In this document: piece after piece, positions 47,416 through 56,013 of the stretch
Layout of the letters: each line of letters starts with the position of its first letter
How positions within the stretch are numbered: position 1 is the stretch's first letter
NCBI GenBank assembly: GCA_963786975.1
Contig: CAWBBE010000004.1
Coordinates: 434,001 to 498,000 of the forward strand
Reading direction: 5' to 3'
Source: Palsa-506 sp963786975
GTDB taxonomy: Bacteria; Actinomycetota; Actinomycetes; Streptosporangiales; Streptosporangiaceae
Length of the DNA stretch: 64,000 bases
The notes under the pieces: model-generated
Database searches by the model: none
What the model was told of the DNA's origin: nothing
What the model saw: the letters and a program-made list of their open reading frames with translations, nothing else
Position numbers and translations under genes: made by a program

Positions 47416-48690
47416 ATGCCGAGTTCAGGGATTCTCGACCTCGCCATTGGGATGGCCTTTGTCTTCGGCGCCACGGCCGCCCTTAGCTCGGCGGTCACCG
47501 AGCTGATCGCGCGCTTCCTCGGGCTGCGCGGCGCGTTCTTGCTACGTGGCCTGCGTGAGCTATTCGACGGCGACAAGGCGAATACGAACCTGGCCTCGGC
47601 CGCAGAAAGCTATGCGGACCTGACGGATCTCATCTCCGGCCGCCGGCCGGCTGCCGACGCCAGGGCGGCGGCGCAGGCCGAGCCGGGAAACCAGGCACTG
47701 CAGGACGCGGCGCGGGCGGCGGAGCAGGCGGCGGACCAGGCAGCGGCGCAGGCGCTGGCCGAGCCGGTGAAGCCGGTAGATCACGAGACCAGGGATATGA
47801 GCGCCCCGGGGTCAGTGGTGCCGTCGGCGACCGGCGCCCTGCTCGGCAGCCCGATCCTGCGCAGCCAGGGCATGGCCGGCCAGATCTCGGGCCGGGCGCT
47901 GATGCTGAAGCCGGCCACCAGGGAAGGCCGCCCGGCGAAGCTGGCGGCAAGCACGGCGCGGCCGTGGCGGGACTGCCGGAGCCTGCCCTCCTACATCCCG
48001 GCCAGGTCGATCGCCGCAGCCGTTGTCGACCTGGTGGTGCCCGATGCGGCCGGGCAGACGACGATGACGCCCATCCAGAACTACGTGAACGCGCTGCCGG
48101 ATGAGCTGTCAATGCTCAAGCCACCGCTGCAGGCGATGGCCAAGAACGCCGGCCACGACATCGCCGCGTTCCGCACCTCGGTCGAGCACTGGTACGCCGA
48201 CCACATGGACCGCGTGTCAGGCTGGTACAAGCGGCACACCGCCAAGATCACGCTCCTGGTCGGGGCGGTCCTGGTGCTGCTGCTCAACGTCAACGCGGTC
48301 ACGATCGGGCGCACCCTCTACTCGGACAGCGCGGTCAGCGCCGCGGTGAGCAACGTGGCGGCGAGGACCACCGCGTGCACCCCGGCCGAGGGCCTGCAGA
48401 GGTGCGTGGACAACCTGCAGGCGCAACTGTCCGCCGCGGCGCAGGCGGGCCTGCCGGTCGGCTGGTCAGCCGTCCGCGACTGCGCCAAGCCCGGGGCGCG
48501 CTGCAACTGGTGGGACCAGCGCGGGATCCTCAGCCGGCACGGCGACTCCGGCTGGCAGCTCGCGCTGGTGCTCATCGGGTTCCTGCTCACGATCGTGGCG
48601 CTGGTGCCCGGTGCCCAGTTCTGGTTCGGCTTGCTGAGCAAGCTCGGCACTTTGCGCTCCTCCGGCCCGAAGCCCGCCGCGCCAAGCTGA
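47416..48690 (+). CDS. Membrane protein of unknown function with four predicted helices
   Basis: A 424-residue protein. An N-terminal helix (ILDLAIGMAFVFGATAALSSAVTELIARFLG) is followed by a cytoplasmic helical region rich in Ala and Gln (about 70-130). A segment FRTSVEHWYADHMDRVSGWYKRHTAKITLLVGAVLVLLLNVNAVTI leads into the second hydrophobic helix. Near the C-terminus is LALVLIGFLLTIVALVPGAQFWFGLLSKL. The W-[YF]-[AD]-D-x-M-D-R-x-SGWYKR phrase is a conserved signature I recognise from hypothetical proteins only. Three cysteines in the loop between the last helices may form disulfides. The ATG at 47416 is chosen because GAGGGGG precedes it. Confidence 0.75.
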   Translation: MPSSGILDLAIGMAFVFGATAALSSAVTELIARFLGLRGAFLLRGLRELFDGDKANTNLASAAESYADLTDLISGRRPAADARAAAQAEPGNQALQDAARAAEQAADQAAAQALAEPVKPVDHETRDMSAPGSVVPSATGALLGSPILRSQGMAGQISGRALMLKPATREGRPAKLAASTARPWRDCRSLPSYIPARSIAAAVVDLVVPDAAGQTTMTPIQNYVNALPDELSMLKPPLQAMAKNAGHDIAAFRTSVEHWYADHMDRVSGWYKRHTAKITLLVGAVLVLLLNVNAVTIGRTLYSDSAVSAAVSNVAARTTACTPAEGLQRCVDNLQAQLSAAAQAGLPVGWSAVRDCAKPGARCNWWDQRGILSRHGDSGWQLALVLIGFLLTIVALVPGAQFWFGLLSKLGTLRSSGPKPAAPS

Positions 48691-48716
48691 CCCGGGCTGC
48701 CGCGGCAAGCGCCGCC

Positions 48717-48742
48717 GGCCGCTTCCGCGGCGGGAAGCGGCC
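48717..48742. terminator. Bidirectional terminator hairpin
   Basis: GGCCGCTTCC (48717-48726) pairs perfectly with GGAAGCGGCC (48733-48742) around a 6-nt loop, between the convergent membrane-protein and hydrolase genes. Confidence 0.65.
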
Positions 48743-48782
48743 GACGGCGACCGGCGTATCTCGGCGGCACGCCGAGAGCAGA

Positions 48783-49697
48783 TCATGGCTGGGCGAAGAA
48801 TGGCCGGATCGCCTCGGCCACCACCTCGGGCTTGCCGCCCCGGTTCGTGCTGCTGACGTCGGCGGACCCGCCGTGGTCAAGGCCGGCAAGCTCGATCCGC
48901 CGGCTATGCGGCAGGGTCCGGCCGAGGGCATCCAGGGCTGGCCGCAGGAAGGCCGGTCCCTTCTTGCTGCCGCCGAGCAGCAGGGCATCGGCGGGCAGCT
49001 CGGCGAAGTCGCCGATGGTTCCGGCCATCTCGGCCAGCAGCACCCCCTCGTAGTGCAGGGTCGGGGCGAGCTGGCGCGTGGTCACCGTGCCGGCCGCGGC
49101 CTTCTTGTCCTCGCTTTGCATAGCCATGCTGGTGAGGGCCTCGAGCAGCCTTCGCGGCAGCACCCTGAAGGCCGGCGGCGCCAAATCCAGCCCGTACATG
49201 CAGGTGATCAGCGCGGCCGCCACCTTGCCCTGGGCCATTTCCCGGTCAAAACGGGGCATCCAGCCGGTGTACCTGGCCGCGTCGGTCAGCAAAGCGGGCT
49301 CGTAAAGGGCGACCTTGCGGATGGCGGGCCTGGTACGTGCCGCCTCCAGGACGACCAGGGCGCCGGCGCTGACCCCGAAGAGCAGCTGCGCGCCCGACTC
49401 GGCCAGCACCGCCGCCAGGTCCTCGACCTCGGTCCGGATTCCGTAGCCGGGGCCGAACGGGCCGGACATGCCGCGGCCGCGCCGGTCCGGCAGGTAGACG
49501 GTGAACTCGTCGGCCAGCGCGAGGGCGAGCCCGGTGTGGCTGCTTGCCGATTCCTTGCTGCCGTGCACGATCACCACGGCCGGCCCGTGGCCGGCCCGCA
49601 GGTAGCCGATCCGGGTGCCGTCCCTGGACAGCACCGAGCCGGCGGTCATCCCGGCGGCTCCGGCGGTGGCCTTCGCGGCGGTCTTGGCGGTAGTCAT
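48783..49697 (-). CDS. Alpha/beta-hydrolase
   Basis: A 304-residue alpha/beta-hydrolase. The oxyanion region is VVIVHGSKESASS, the strand/loop YLPDRRGRGMSGPFGPGYG is typical of the fold, and the nucleophile elbow is LLFGVSAGALV (GxSxG). The acid lies in ADALLLGGSKKGPAFLRPAL and the His in IELAGLDHGGS. It should hydrolyse an ester or related bond; the substrate is unknown. AAGGAAA precedes the ATG at 49697. It is the third gene of a PadR operon, 1 bp after the PadR stop, so it is probably the regulated activity. Confidence 0.85.
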   Translation of the reverse strand: MTTAKTAAKATAGAAGMTAGSVLSRDGTRIGYLRAGHGPAVVIVHGSKESASSHTGLALALADEFTVYLPDRRGRGMSGPFGPGYGIRTEVEDLAAVLAESGAQLLFGVSAGALVVLEAARTRPAIRKVALYEPALLTDAARYTGWMPRFDREMAQGKVAAALITCMYGLDLAPPAFRVLPRRLLEALTSMAMQSEDKKAAAGTVTTRQLAPTLHYEGVLLAEMAGTIGDFAELPADALLLGGSKKGPAFLRPALDALGRTLPHSRRIELAGLDHGGSADVSSTNRGGKPEVVAEAIRPFFAQP

Positions 49698-49698
49698 C

Positions 49699-50384
49699 TC
49701 AGTTTCCTTTCCGGTAACGGGTGTTCTCGGGATGTCCGGCGCCGTCCTCGGTATGTTCGGCGCCGTCCCCGGGATGTCCCGGGGTGTTGCTGGCGTGGAA
49801 GCCGGCCCACTGGCCGGCCCAGTCGGTAGCCGGGTCCTCGATCCGCTGGATCAGCCGTTCGACGAAGGCCGATTCGGTCTCCAGCTGGGCGAGCCGGTAC
49901 TCCTCCTCGATCAGGAAGAGTCCTGGCACCCCGCTGGCCAGCGAGCGGCCGATCAGCTCGCTGGCCTCGTCCCGCAGCCCGGCCAGGTGGCCGAGCCGCT
50001 TCCGCAGCAGGCCGGCCACCGGCCCGGGGGGCAGCGCCGCGATCAGCGAGAGCGCGGCCACGAAGGCCGGGTACTCGTACCGCGGCCGCTCCACCAGGTC
50101 GCGGAGCCAGTCCCGCAGCTCGCCGCGGCCGGCCTCGGTGAGGGCGTACACGGTCCGCTCGGGCCGCTGCCCGTCACGGCTGGTCTCCTGCTCGGCGATG
50201 AACCCGGCCCGGGCCAGCTGCTGGACGACCATGTACAGCGATCCGTGGTTGAACTTGATGCTGCGGGCGTCGCCGTGCTCGCGCAGGGTCCGTCCCAGCT
50301 CGTACGGGTGCATCGGCTGCTGGCTCAGGTACGACAGCACGGCCAGCGCGAGCAGGTTGCCGACCTTGCGCTTGCGGTCCATCT
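49699..50384 (-). CDS. PadR family transcriptional regulator
   Basis: A 228-residue winged-helix regulator. It starts MDRKRKVGNLLALAVLSYLSQQPMHPYELGRTLREHG, with recognition elements IKFNHGSLYMVVQQLARAGFIAEQE and a wing with the TVYALTEAGRGELRDWL signature. The C-terminal half is a long dimerisation helix pair (AGLLRKRLGHLAGLRDEASELIG). The last ~35 residues (PGHPGDGAEHTEDGAGHPEN) are a low-complexity acidic tail. GAGGAGGAG directly before the ATG at 50384 is an excellent ribosome-binding site. It probably represses its own operon in the absence of a phenolic or drug-like ligand. Confidence 0.88.
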
Positions 50385-50447
50385 GCTCCTCCTCGGGGTT
50401 GCGCGGGCCGCCCGCCGGGGCGGCACGCGTACCGATCGCGGCGTTTC

Positions 50448-50924
50448 TCAGCCGCGGCCGGCCGGGTCGTCCAGGGTCGGCACGGTGCCCTCGGCGTGCG
50501 CGCGGCGGGCGTCGGCGAGGTACTCGCGCGAGGCCATCGCCGTCAGCCGGGCGACGCCGCCGCTGGTCACCCGGACCTCGCCGCCGCGGACGTGCCCGGT
50601 CAGCCGGATCCGGCGGCCTGGGCGGGCCGGGCCCGGATGGCAGGCCTGCTTGACCTGGCCGCGGCCGGTCCAGGCCAGGTCCCACTGGTCGATGACCGCG
50701 TCCTCGGCCACCAGCAGCTTGACCGTCGAATGGTCCAGGTCCAGATCCAGGCCGATGTCGCCGTCCGGGATCCGCGGCGACCGCAGGTCGATCACGACCT
50801 GGCCGCGGCGGGCCCGGATCTGGAAGGCGCGGGCGCTGGTCCAGTTGCCCAGCCGCCTTTCCACGCCGTGGTCGGCGTGGATCCGGACCGCGGCAGCGGC
50901 CGCGCCGGGCTGATTGCTGATCAT
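50448..50924 (-). CDS. Conserved beta-rich protein associated with PadR
   Basis: A 158-residue soluble protein. The motifs are ERRLGNWTSARAFQIRARRGQVVIDLRSPRIPDGDIGLDLDLDHSTVKLLVAEDAVIDQWDLAWTGRGQVK and, later, GGVARLTAMASREYLADARRAHAEGTVPTLDDPA. The pattern is that of DUF4097-like or shroud-like repeated-strand proteins that often precede PadR genes in actinomycetes. No enzymatic motif or export signal is visible. The ATG at 50924 follows GAGAGGAAG, and a consensus-like promoter lies just upstream. It heads the PadR operon. Confidence 0.78.
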   Translation of the reverse strand: MISNQPGAAAAAVRIHADHGVERRLGNWTSARAFQIRARRGQVVIDLRSPRIPDGDIGLDLDLDHSTVKLLVAEDAVIDQWDLAWTGRGQVKQACHPGPARPGRRIRLTGHVRGGEVRVTSGGVARLTAMASREYLADARRAHAEGTVPTLDDPAGRG

Positions 50925-50969
50925 AATTCTTCCTCTCGTGACACGGGCGGGTGATTTGGTCATGAGATG

Positions 50970-50998
50970 ACTATCCGATACTGACTAGTCAATGTCAA
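50970..50998 (-). promoter_or_regulatory. Promoter and palindrome of the PadR operon
   Basis: On the minus strand TTGACA (50998-50993) and GATAGT (50975-50970) are 17 bp apart. The spacer includes TGACTAGTCA (50982-50991), a perfect 10-bp palindrome, a likely PadR operator core. Confidence 0.6.
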
Positions 50999-51148
50999 CT
51001 ATTTTACGGACGCGGCGGGGCACCGCCCCTCGGCCAGGTCACCGGGGCGCCTGGAGGCGACCATGGCGGCGCCGGGGCGCTGCACAACTACCACTGCCAG
51101 CCACCAGATGCCGGCCGGCCACTTATCTCCGGGCCCTGGCCGGAGATT

Positions 51149-51830
51149 TCAGGCTAGCGACCGCATCACGCCGCGCATCGCCAGGTCAATGCCCTCGATA
51201 GCGGCCTCGATCAGCCGCAGCAGCTGCTCAAGCGGCGCGCTGCCCGGCGGCTCCCCGGCTGTCCAGTAGCTCTCCAGCGCGAATTCGTTCCGGGTCGAAT
51301 CCGCATCGAGTAAGAAGCTCAGGCCGTGCGCCAGGGAATTCCGCCGGGTGCGCCACAGCTTGAGGTCCCGCCAGAGCTCGGCGCTCCATTCGACCGGCAC
51401 GTCGCAGGCGTCGGCGAGTGCCTTGAGGTAGCCCTCGATCTTCGGGCCCTTGACGATCTCGGGCGCGGGCACCTGCTGCACGGCCGCGGCCAGTTCCAGG
51501 CAGTCGCACAGCGCCGTTTCCAGCACGCTGAACAGGTAAACGGGCACCTGGCACAGGACCATGAACGGCAATTCGCGCGGCACCCAGTCAGTGCCCGCCA
51601 GATCTTCCCGGGTAGCGAGGGCCTGGCCCGGGGCGGCCGGTGTCCTGGCCCGCCAGCCGCGCGGAATCCTGCGCGCCGGCCGCGGCGGCGGCAAATAACT
51701 GCCGGGCGGACGCCGCCAGCACCGGGATGGCATGCCGCGCCGCGTACAGCCGTGCCCCGGCCCGGATCAGCGGGGGGCAGGCTGAACCGGGCTGCCATGG
51801 CCCGTCATCGGCCGTTAAGTCGGAACCCAT
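51149..51830 (-). pseudogene. HEPN-like helical protein, one frameshift
   Basis: The ATG at 51830 opens MGSDLTADDGPWQPGSA and the helix ASARQLFAAAAAGAQDSARLAGQ. A frameshift near 51635-51645 leads to TREDLAGTDWVPRELPFMVLCQVPVYLFSVLETALCDCLELAAAV, then LKLWRTRRNSLAHGLSFLLD and a final helix. The Arg-Asn-x3-His core (RNSLAH, codons about 51343-51326) fits the Rx4-6H motif of HEPN RNases, on an all-helical background. Function is inference only. No minimal nucleotidyltransferase (MNT) or other toxin-antitoxin partner is adjacent. Confidence 0.5.
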
Positions 51831-51995
51831 CTGCCCATGATGCAGCAAGGCCCGGCGGCCAGTTACGCCAGCCGGCCCGGCTCGTCGTCCCGCGGACCGC
51901 GCGACCGCCCGGCCGGTGCCCGCGGGCCGGAGGGGCGGATCCGGGATCGCCGCCGGGTAAAGGCACGCGATCCCGGGATCCGTCATCCTGCCTCG

Positions 51996-53086
51996 TTACC
52001 GGCCGCTGGCGCTGCCGGTAACGGTGAAGCTGCCCTGCAACGGCAGGTCCGCCAGGGCGGAGGAATCACCCAGGTAGACCCGGAAAGCGCCGGCCGGGAT
52101 CACCCAGCCGTCGGCCGCGTCGTTCCAGTACGACAGGTCGTGCCCGTCGAGCAGGAAGCTGACCCGGGCGGACTGCCCCGGCCGCAGCGTCACCTTGCGG
52201 AAGCCCTTGAGCTGCCGGGGCGGCTCGCCGGCCACCGCCGGATCGCCCAGGTAAAGCTGCGCGATGTCGGCACCGGCCGCCTGCCCGGTGTTGGTGACCA
52301 GGGCGCTCACCCGGACCTGCGCGGCCGCCTGGCCGCTGGCCGCCCGGGAGCCCGCCGCCTGGCTCCGCTGGCTCGCGGTCCTGACGCGCAGGTGGCTGTA
52401 GCTGAACCTGGTGTAGGACAGCCCGTAGCCGAACGGGAACAGCGGGGTAATCGACTTGGTGTCGTACCAGCGGTAGCCGACGTCCAGGCCCTCGGAGTAG
52501 TCCACCTGGCCGTCGACTCCCGGGAACTGCGCCGGGGTAGCGGCCAGCACCTGCGACAGGTCCTGCGGGAACGTGACCGGCAGGTGCCCGGACGGGTCGG
52601 TGCCGCCGTACAGCACGCTGGCCAGCGCGGTCCCGTTGCTCTCGCCCGGGTACCAGGCGTCCACGACCCCCGCCACCTGGTGAATCCACGGCATCGCGAC
52701 CGGCGCGCCCGCGTCGATCACCACCACGGTATGCGGGTTGGCGGCGGCGACCGCCGAGATGAGCTCGCTGGTCCCCTGCCCCTCGACCACCGTGATCTTG
52801 TTAGCCAGGGTCATCTGGGCCATCAGCAGCTTCACCCGCGCGGAAACGGAGAGCGACTGGCTGAGCCACGGACAGGCAGGACTGGCGGCCTGCCGCGCGG
52901 GGGCCCGGCCAGGCTGCGCCGCGAGCCGGCCAGCGGTGGCCGCGCCCCCGGACGCGCTGGCGGCCGAACCGCCGACCATGGCGAATGGCAGGGACAGCGT
53001 TAATGAAGCGGCGAGTGCGCAGGCCGGCGACTTGCTGCGGATGCGCGGCGGCCGGCCCGGCGGCCGTTAGCGGGGATCAGGTTCAT
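51996..53086 (-). pseudogene. GH3 beta-glucosidase remnant lacking the catalytic barrel
   Basis: The likely start ATG (53086) has a strong GGGAGG, and a signal-peptide-like segment (ALAASLTLSLPFAMVGG) is found in another frame, so the start region is shifted. The reading frame contains MAQMTLANKITVVEGQG, the very beginning of a GH3 barrel. It then jumps directly to ELISAVAAANPHTVVVIDAGAPVAMPWI, YPGESNGTALASVLYGGTDPSGHLPVTFP and the fibronectin-like C-terminal domain (YLGDPAVAGEPPRQLKGFRKVTLRPGQ). Roughly 350 residues, including the whole nucleophile-bearing barrel, are gone. Enzyme activity is therefore not expected. Confidence 0.78.
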
Positions 53087-53313
53087 CTAGCCTCCCTGGG
53101 GCGCGCTACGGACTGGCCCTCGGGCCAGCCGTGCGGATTGCCTCCAGGGGCCAGCTGAGATTCGCCACGCGGATTGACGCCAGTCACGGAGCTTCGCTAG
53201 TTCACCTCCCGACGCCAGTTCGGGTAATGGCCATCCCACGTGACGTTATGGCCGTTTACCCGGGAACCGTATGCTTATCCGCCGTTGCGGACGTTTTGCG
53301 GCTTACATTCCGG

Positions 53314-54246
53314 TCATCTTCCCGGGCCTGTTTCCATCCTCCGGCCGGGGACCGGCATGGACTCCGCTTCGGTGACCGGATCTCCGGTAAGCAGCCGGGC
53401 CCCGGCCGCGTCCGCCAGCGCCTGGGTGGTCCCGCGGCCGGCCAGGGCGAGCGGGACGATGCCCGACAGCCGCGCCAGGGCGGCAGTGCACCCGTCGAAC
53501 CGCCCGGGCAGCGCCGCGACAACCACGGCGAGGTCAGCCGACGTGTCCGCGGCGATCCGCGCGACTTCCCGCACGGGAGTGTCCGCGCCGAGGTATTCCA
53601 CCCGCCATCCGTTGCGGTGCAGCACGATCCCGAACGCGAGCAGCGCGAGGTCATGCTGATCCCCGGGCGCGCAGGCGAGGACCGCGGCTGGCCCGACGCC
53701 ATGGCCCCATCCCCGCGCGAAGCTCATCAGGCGCCCGCGCAGCAGGTTGCTCGCGAAGTGCTCGGCCGCGATGCTCGTTATCCCCTGTGCCCAGAGCTCG
53801 CCGAGCTCGTGCAGGTAGGGCATGATCACGTCACGCAGCACGGTCTCGACGGTGTAGCGGGCGAACAGCCGGTCGAAGGCGGCCTGCGCGCCCGGCTCAT
53901 CGAACTGGTCAAGGCAGCGCGCGAGCGCTCCCGCCGCATCGGCCAGCCCGTCCCGGCCGGCTGCGCTGGCGGCCGGCCCGCCTGGCCGGAGGGCCAGTTC
54001 CTCGGTCAGCGCGGCCTGCGCCGCCTCGGCCGCGGACAGGCCGCGCGCCAGGTGCGCCTGCATCCGGCGGACCCGGTCCTCGTCCGCCTGCGAGTACAGC
54101 CGGTAGCCGCCTGCTGACCGGACCGGGCGCAGTACCCCGTATCGCCGTTCCCACGCGCGCAGCACGTGGTCGCTCAGGCCGAGACGGCGGCTGAGCTCGC
54201 CGATCCGCAGCGCGGCCGGCGGCAGCTCGGGAGACATGAGGAACAC
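53314..54246 (-). CDS. MerR-type AdoB12-dependent photoreceptor regulator (CarH/LitR-like)
   Basis: A 310-residue protein. Residues 13-85 are a MerR winged HTH (LRIGELSRRLGLSDHVLRAWERRYGVLRPVRSAGGYRLYS). A four-helix-bundle B12-binding part carries the light-sensing motif W-x9-EH at Trp152, Glu162 and His163 (LWAQGITSIAAEHFASN). A Rossmann-like cobalamin domain follows with lower-ligand His198 (PGDQHDLALLAFG) and WRVEYLGADTP. CarH/LitR proteins bind DNA as AdoB12-loaded tetramers in the dark and release it in light. The GTG at 54246 or ATG at 54237 could be the start. It is divergent from a WhiB-like gene over three 11-bp direct repeats. Confidence 0.88.
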   Translation of the reverse strand: MFLMSPELPPAALRIGELSRRLGLSDHVLRAWERRYGVLRPVRSAGGYRLYSQADEDRVRRMQAHLARGLSAAEAAQAALTEELALRPGGPAASAAGRDGLADAAGALARCLDQFDEPGAQAAFDRLFARYTVETVLRDVIMPYLHELGELWAQGITSIAAEHFASNLLRGRLMSFARGWGHGVGPAAVLACAPGDQHDLALLAFGIVLHRNGWRVEYLGADTPVREVARIAADTSADLAVVVAALPGRFDGCTAALARLSGIVPLALAGRGTTQALADAAGARLLTGDPVTEAESMPVPGRRMETGPGR

Positions 54247-54268
54247 TCTACGACCCCTCGACGCGGCC

Positions 54269-54297
54269 TTGACAATGCCTAATCGGGGTCATATGTT
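54269..54297 (+). promoter_or_regulatory. Promoter toward the WhiB-like gene
   Basis: TTGACA (54269-54274) and TATGTT (54292-54297) are spaced by 17 bp, close to consensus. The start of transcription would fall near 54304, inside the direct repeats. Confidence 0.65.
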
Positions 54298-54315
54298 CTA
54301 ACAGCGATTAGACAA
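54288..54315 (-). promoter_or_regulatory. Promoter toward the CarH-like gene
   Basis: On the minus strand TTGTCT (54315-54310) and TATGAC (54293-54288) are 16 bp apart, giving a leader of roughly 35 nt. The -35 box lies inside the direct repeats, so the regulator would block its own promoter. Confidence 0.55.
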
Positions 54316-54328
54316 ACATTAGACAAAA
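54296..54328. promoter_or_regulatory. Three 11-bp direct repeats, candidate CarH operator
   Basis: TTCTAACAGCG, ATTAGACAAAC and ATTAGACAAAA are contiguous 11-bp units with ACA at the same place in each. The two perfect units contain TTAGACAA, fitting the nTnnACAn repeat recognised by CarH tetramers. The array covers the -10/start site of the whiB promoter and the -35 of the carH-like promoter. Confidence 0.65.
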
Positions 54329-54452
54329 CGAGCGGCCCGCAGGCCAGCGGAGGCGAGCAGATCATGCAGTTTCGGGCCGGGCCAGGCCGGCGCGGGCGGC
54401 CAGCCGGGATGAGGTCATCCCGGACCGGGGTCACGCCGGCTCCCTGGGCTGG

Positions 54453-54734
54453 ATGTCGGAGGGCGCCTGCCAGCGCGAGGACCCGGAGCTGTTCTTTCCG
54501 ATCGCGTCCACCGGCCCGGCGCTGCCGCAGGTGAACGCGGCGAAGGCAGTCTGCGGCCGCTGCCCGGTGCGGCTGAACTGCCTGTCATATGCGCTGGAAA
54601 CCAGCCAGGACGGCATCTGGGGCGGCACCACCAGCGACGAGCGCCTGGCCATGCGCCGGCCGCGGCGCCGCTGGCCGCCGGCCGCGGGCCGCCGGGCGGT
54701 CCTGGCCAGCCGGCCTTGGCCGGGTTCATCCTGA
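54453..54734 (+). CDS. WhiB family [4Fe-4S] transcriptional regulator
   Basis: A 93-residue WhiB-like protein. The cluster cysteines are Cys6 (GACQRED), Cys34 and Cys37 (AVCGRCPV) and Cys43 (LNCLSYAL). The beta-turn GIWGGTTSDER and a basic C-terminus (RRPRRRWPPAAGRR) complete the family pattern. Wbl proteins bind sigma-A and respond to O2 or NO. The ATG at 54453 has only a weak ribosome-binding site; an ATG at 54364 with GGAGG is out of frame, and a shift near 54405 would join the frames, so the real start may be there. It is divergent from the CarH-like gene and probably light-regulated. Confidence 0.78.
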   Translation: MSEGACQREDPELFFPIASTGPALPQVNAAKAVCGRCPVRLNCLSYALETSQDGIWGGTTSDERLAMRRPRRRWPPAAGRRAVLASRPWPGSS

Positions 54735-54869
54735 CCTGGGCCGGGACCAGGCCGGCCACGGCGAGCACCTCGGTCGCCTAGCCGCCGGATTGCCTCCCGG
54801 CTGGGCCGCGCCCGCCGTCCTGGTAGCCACCGGTGAGCCGGATGCGGCGAGCCGGGCTAGGGTGGGCTG

Positions 54870-55928
54870 GTGAGCTGGGCCGGGGGCAATATCGCTCACC
54901 GGGCGCTGCTGGCCCTGCTGCTGCTGTCGCCGCTGGTCGTGATCCTGGACCGGCTCAACGCGGTCGGCGACCTGACGATGTTCGTGCTGGCCGGAGCGGC
55001 ACTGGTGCCGCTGTCGTGGCTGATCGGCGAGGCGACCGACAACCTGGCCCGGCGTACCGGCCCCGGGATCGGCGGCTTCCTCAACGCGACGTTCGGCAAC
55101 GCGCCGGAATTGATCATTGCGATCATCGCCGTCTCCGGCGGCCTGACCGAGATCGTCCGGGCGTCGCTGGTCGGCTCGATCGCCGGCAACCTCCTGCTCG
55201 TCCTCGGCTTCACGCTGCTCTTCGGGCAGGCCGGCGTCATCGATCGCCGGTCGGCCTACATCTCGCTCGGCCTGGTCGGTTTGACTACCGTGCTCGCGTT
55301 CGCCGCGGCCGCCCCGGGGTTCCACGGCAATTCGGAACGCCGCTCGCTGGCCGAGCTCGCCGTTCCGGTCGCCATCCTGCTGCTGATCGTCTGCGTGACC
55401 GTGACCCGGTACGCGCTGCGCCGGCACCGGCAGATGCTGAGATCCGCGGAGCCCGATAGCACCGGCTGGCCACTGCCGGCCGCGCTCGGCGTGCTCGCCG
55501 CCGCGACGGTCGCGACCGCCTTCGTCAGCGAGACGCTCGTCGGCACGCTGCAGGCGTTCGCGTACGCGGCGCACCTCTCCGAGTTCTTCGTCGCGGTCGT
55601 GATCATCGCGACCATCGGGAACGCGACCGAGCATGGCAGCGCGGTACTGCTGGCCCGGCGGGGCAGCGTCAAGCTGGCGGTCGAGATCCCGCTGGCCTCC
55701 AGCGCCCAGATCGCCGGCCTGGTAATCCCCCTGGTCGCCCTCATCTCGTGGGCCTTCACGCCGATTGCCCTCAGCTTCCGGCCGGTTGAGCTGGCCGCGA
55801 TGGGGGGCGCGGCGATCCTCCCGGCGCTCGTCCTGCGAACCGGCCGGACCACCCGGCTGAGCGGAGCGATCCTGCTGGCCGCCTACGCGGTTCTTGTCGT
55901 TGCTGCCTATCTCGCCGGCGACCGCTGA
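54870..55928 (+). CDS. CaCA family cation/H+ exchanger (Cax-like)
   Basis: A 352-residue membrane protein with about 11 hydrophobic helices. The two inverted alpha-repeats are explicit: FLNATFGNAPELIIAIIAVSGG near residue 75 and VIIATIGNATEHGSAVLLARRG near residue 250, each with the Asn-Ala-x-Glu ion-binding motif. A cytosolic basic loop (RYALRRHRQMLRSAEPD) separates the halves. It should export Ca2+ (or another divalent ion) against H+. The GTG at 54870 is supported by a TAGGGT -10 box 6 nt upstream (leaderless). It stands alone. Confidence 0.9.
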   Translation: MSWAGGNIAHRALLALLLLSPLVVILDRLNAVGDLTMFVLAGAALVPLSWLIGEATDNLARRTGPGIGGFLNATFGNAPELIIAIIAVSGGLTEIVRASLVGSIAGNLLLVLGFTLLFGQAGVIDRRSAYISLGLVGLTTVLAFAAAAPGFHGNSERRSLAELAVPVAILLLIVCVTVTRYALRRHRQMLRSAEPDSTGWPLPAALGVLAAATVATAFVSETLVGTLQAFAYAAHLSEFFVAVVIIATIGNATEHGSAVLLARRGSVKLAVEIPLASSAQIAGLVIPLVALISWAFTPIALSFRPVELAAMGGAAILPALVLRTGRTTRLSGAILLAAYAVLVVAAYLAGDR

Positions 55929-56013
55929 CGCTCTCGTACTGACGGCGCCCGCCGCGGCCGCGGCGTCAGCCGGCGGCGTCGTGCCGGGAGCCGCGCACTC
56001 AGCCGGATCGTAA

